Assembly: GCA_015489265.1 (NCBI GenBank)
Contig: WFZY01000239.1
Span: 1 to 6,067, forward strand
Direction: 5' to 3'
DNA length: 6,067 bases
Source: Flavobacteriaceae bacterium
GTDB taxonomy: Bacteria > Bacteroidota > Bacteroidia > Flavobacteriales > Flavobacteriaceae
The notes beneath the pieces were generated by a model, which saw only the letters and a program-made list of their open reading frames with translations, did no database searches and was not told the DNA's origin. How positions within the stretch are numbered: the stretch's first letter is position 1; each line of letters begins with the position of its first letter. Positions 5,527-6,067 of this stretch are shown piece after piece. Both the position numbers and the translations under genes were made by a program.

Positions 5527-6067
5527 ATGAAACAAACGATTCTATTACTATCGTTGCTTCTGACAACTTTTGCTTTGGCTCAAAAACAAGCAATTAAAAT
5601 TCAAGAAAGTAAAGTATTTAAAATGACAACTGCAAGGGTACAAAACGATTATGTTTTGCCCGATAACGAAGGCGGTTTTATCACAATCAGTTCCAAAAGA
5701 AGCGGTTTTTTGGTCAATCCGCTGGTTTTTGAAGCATATGCCACCCAATATAATCAAAATATGAATTTGGTTAAAACCAAAACTTTCAAACTCAACAAAG
5801 GCAGTATCAAAGGGAATATTAAAGGGGCATTTGTACACAAAAAACATTTGTATTTGATTAATATGGAACAAAATCTGCGCAAAAGGTATTACAGTTTTAA
5901 AAAAATTGATGGTGATATTGATAACGGAACGGTTTCAAACAAGGAATTTTTTCATCTCGATTTTGTGTATCCAAAAAATGACGTCAACTTATTTGTTAAT
6001 CCGGGTTCATTGTATTATCAAAAATTGCAATATTACAGCGATGTCAATTTTTTTAATCCTAAAATAT
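5527..6067 (+). CDS. Secreted protein of unknown function, N-terminal part
   Basis: An open frame runs from the ATG at 5527 to the right edge (180 residues visible, no stop). It begins MKQTILLLSLLLTTFALA and then Q19, a clear Sec signal peptide cleaved after A-L-A. The mature part is rich in short strands and aromatic and lysine residues, for example G-G-F-I-T-I-S-S-K-R-S-G-F-L-V near 50-65 and H-L-Y-L-I-N-M near 110. It reads like a repeated-strand protein, possibly a beta-propeller, but I recognise no family or catalytic motif. There is no cysteine after the hydrophobic core, so it is not a lipoprotein. The 25-bp gap after the membrane-protein gene and the same orientation suggest co-transcription. 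The function is not assigned; the C-terminus, which might carry a sorting domain, lies outside the window. Confidence 0.8.
   Translation, partial: MKQTILLLSLLLTTFALAQKQAIKIQESKVFKMTTARVQNDYVLPDNEGGFITISSKRSGFLVNPLVFEAYATQYNQNMNLVKTKTFKLNKGSIKGNIKGAFVHKKHLYLINMEQNLRKRYYSFKKIDGDIDNGTVSNKEFFHLDFVYPKNDVNLFVNPGSLYYQKLQYYSDVNFFNPKI

Overview
The window looks like chromosomal DNA of a member of the Bacteroidota, most likely Flavobacteriia-like. It is AT-rich. No start codon has a clear Shine-Dalgarno sequence in front of it; the leaders are A-rich. Matches to the Bacteroidota -7 promoter consensus TAnnTTTG occur where promoters are expected. Several proteins belong to families typical of this phylum: DUF4294, the long M23 peptidase subfamily, and an LEA-type-2 lipoprotein. 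No ribosomal or transfer RNA gene, transposase, phage gene or CRISPR array was seen.

Left arm, minus strand (1-2492). Read in the direction of transcription, this holds a secreted M23 zinc metallopeptidase (2492 to 807), a 217-bp repeat-bearing gap, a small LEA14/WHy-type lipoprotein (589 to 134), and the N-terminus of a YigZ/IMPACT-family protein (134 to the left edge). The last two genes overlap by one base (TAATG), so they are probably translationally coupled.

Centre (2493-2622). A short AT-rich divergent promoter region carries one TAnnTTTG element facing each way. It drives the peptidase leftward and a DUF4294 protein rightward.

Right arm, plus strand (2623-6067). In order it holds the exported DUF4294 protein, a 280-bp repeat-rich gap, a DEDDh 3'-5' exonuclease with an ExoX-like C-terminal domain, a 232-bp gap with hairpin repeats, a two-helix membrane protein with a DUF4230-like domain, and, 25 bp later, the start of a secreted protein of unknown function that runs off the right edge. 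The products are mostly envelope proteins, and the exonuclease is the only clear nucleic-acid enzyme.

The most notable signal is non-coding. A 25-bp tandem repeat built from AAATAACC 8-mers ends directly against the exonuclease start codon. Pieces of the same repeat, up to an exact 18-base match, lie in front of the lipoprotein gene about 3 kb away on the other strand and in the same orientation relative to the gene. At both places the array touches a CCCGAC/GTCGGG-type palindrome. A separate hairpin repeat family occupies the gap before the membrane-protein gene. I see no complete novel defence or mobile system. The repeat mosaic and the uncharacterised membrane/secreted pair are the items to follow up.
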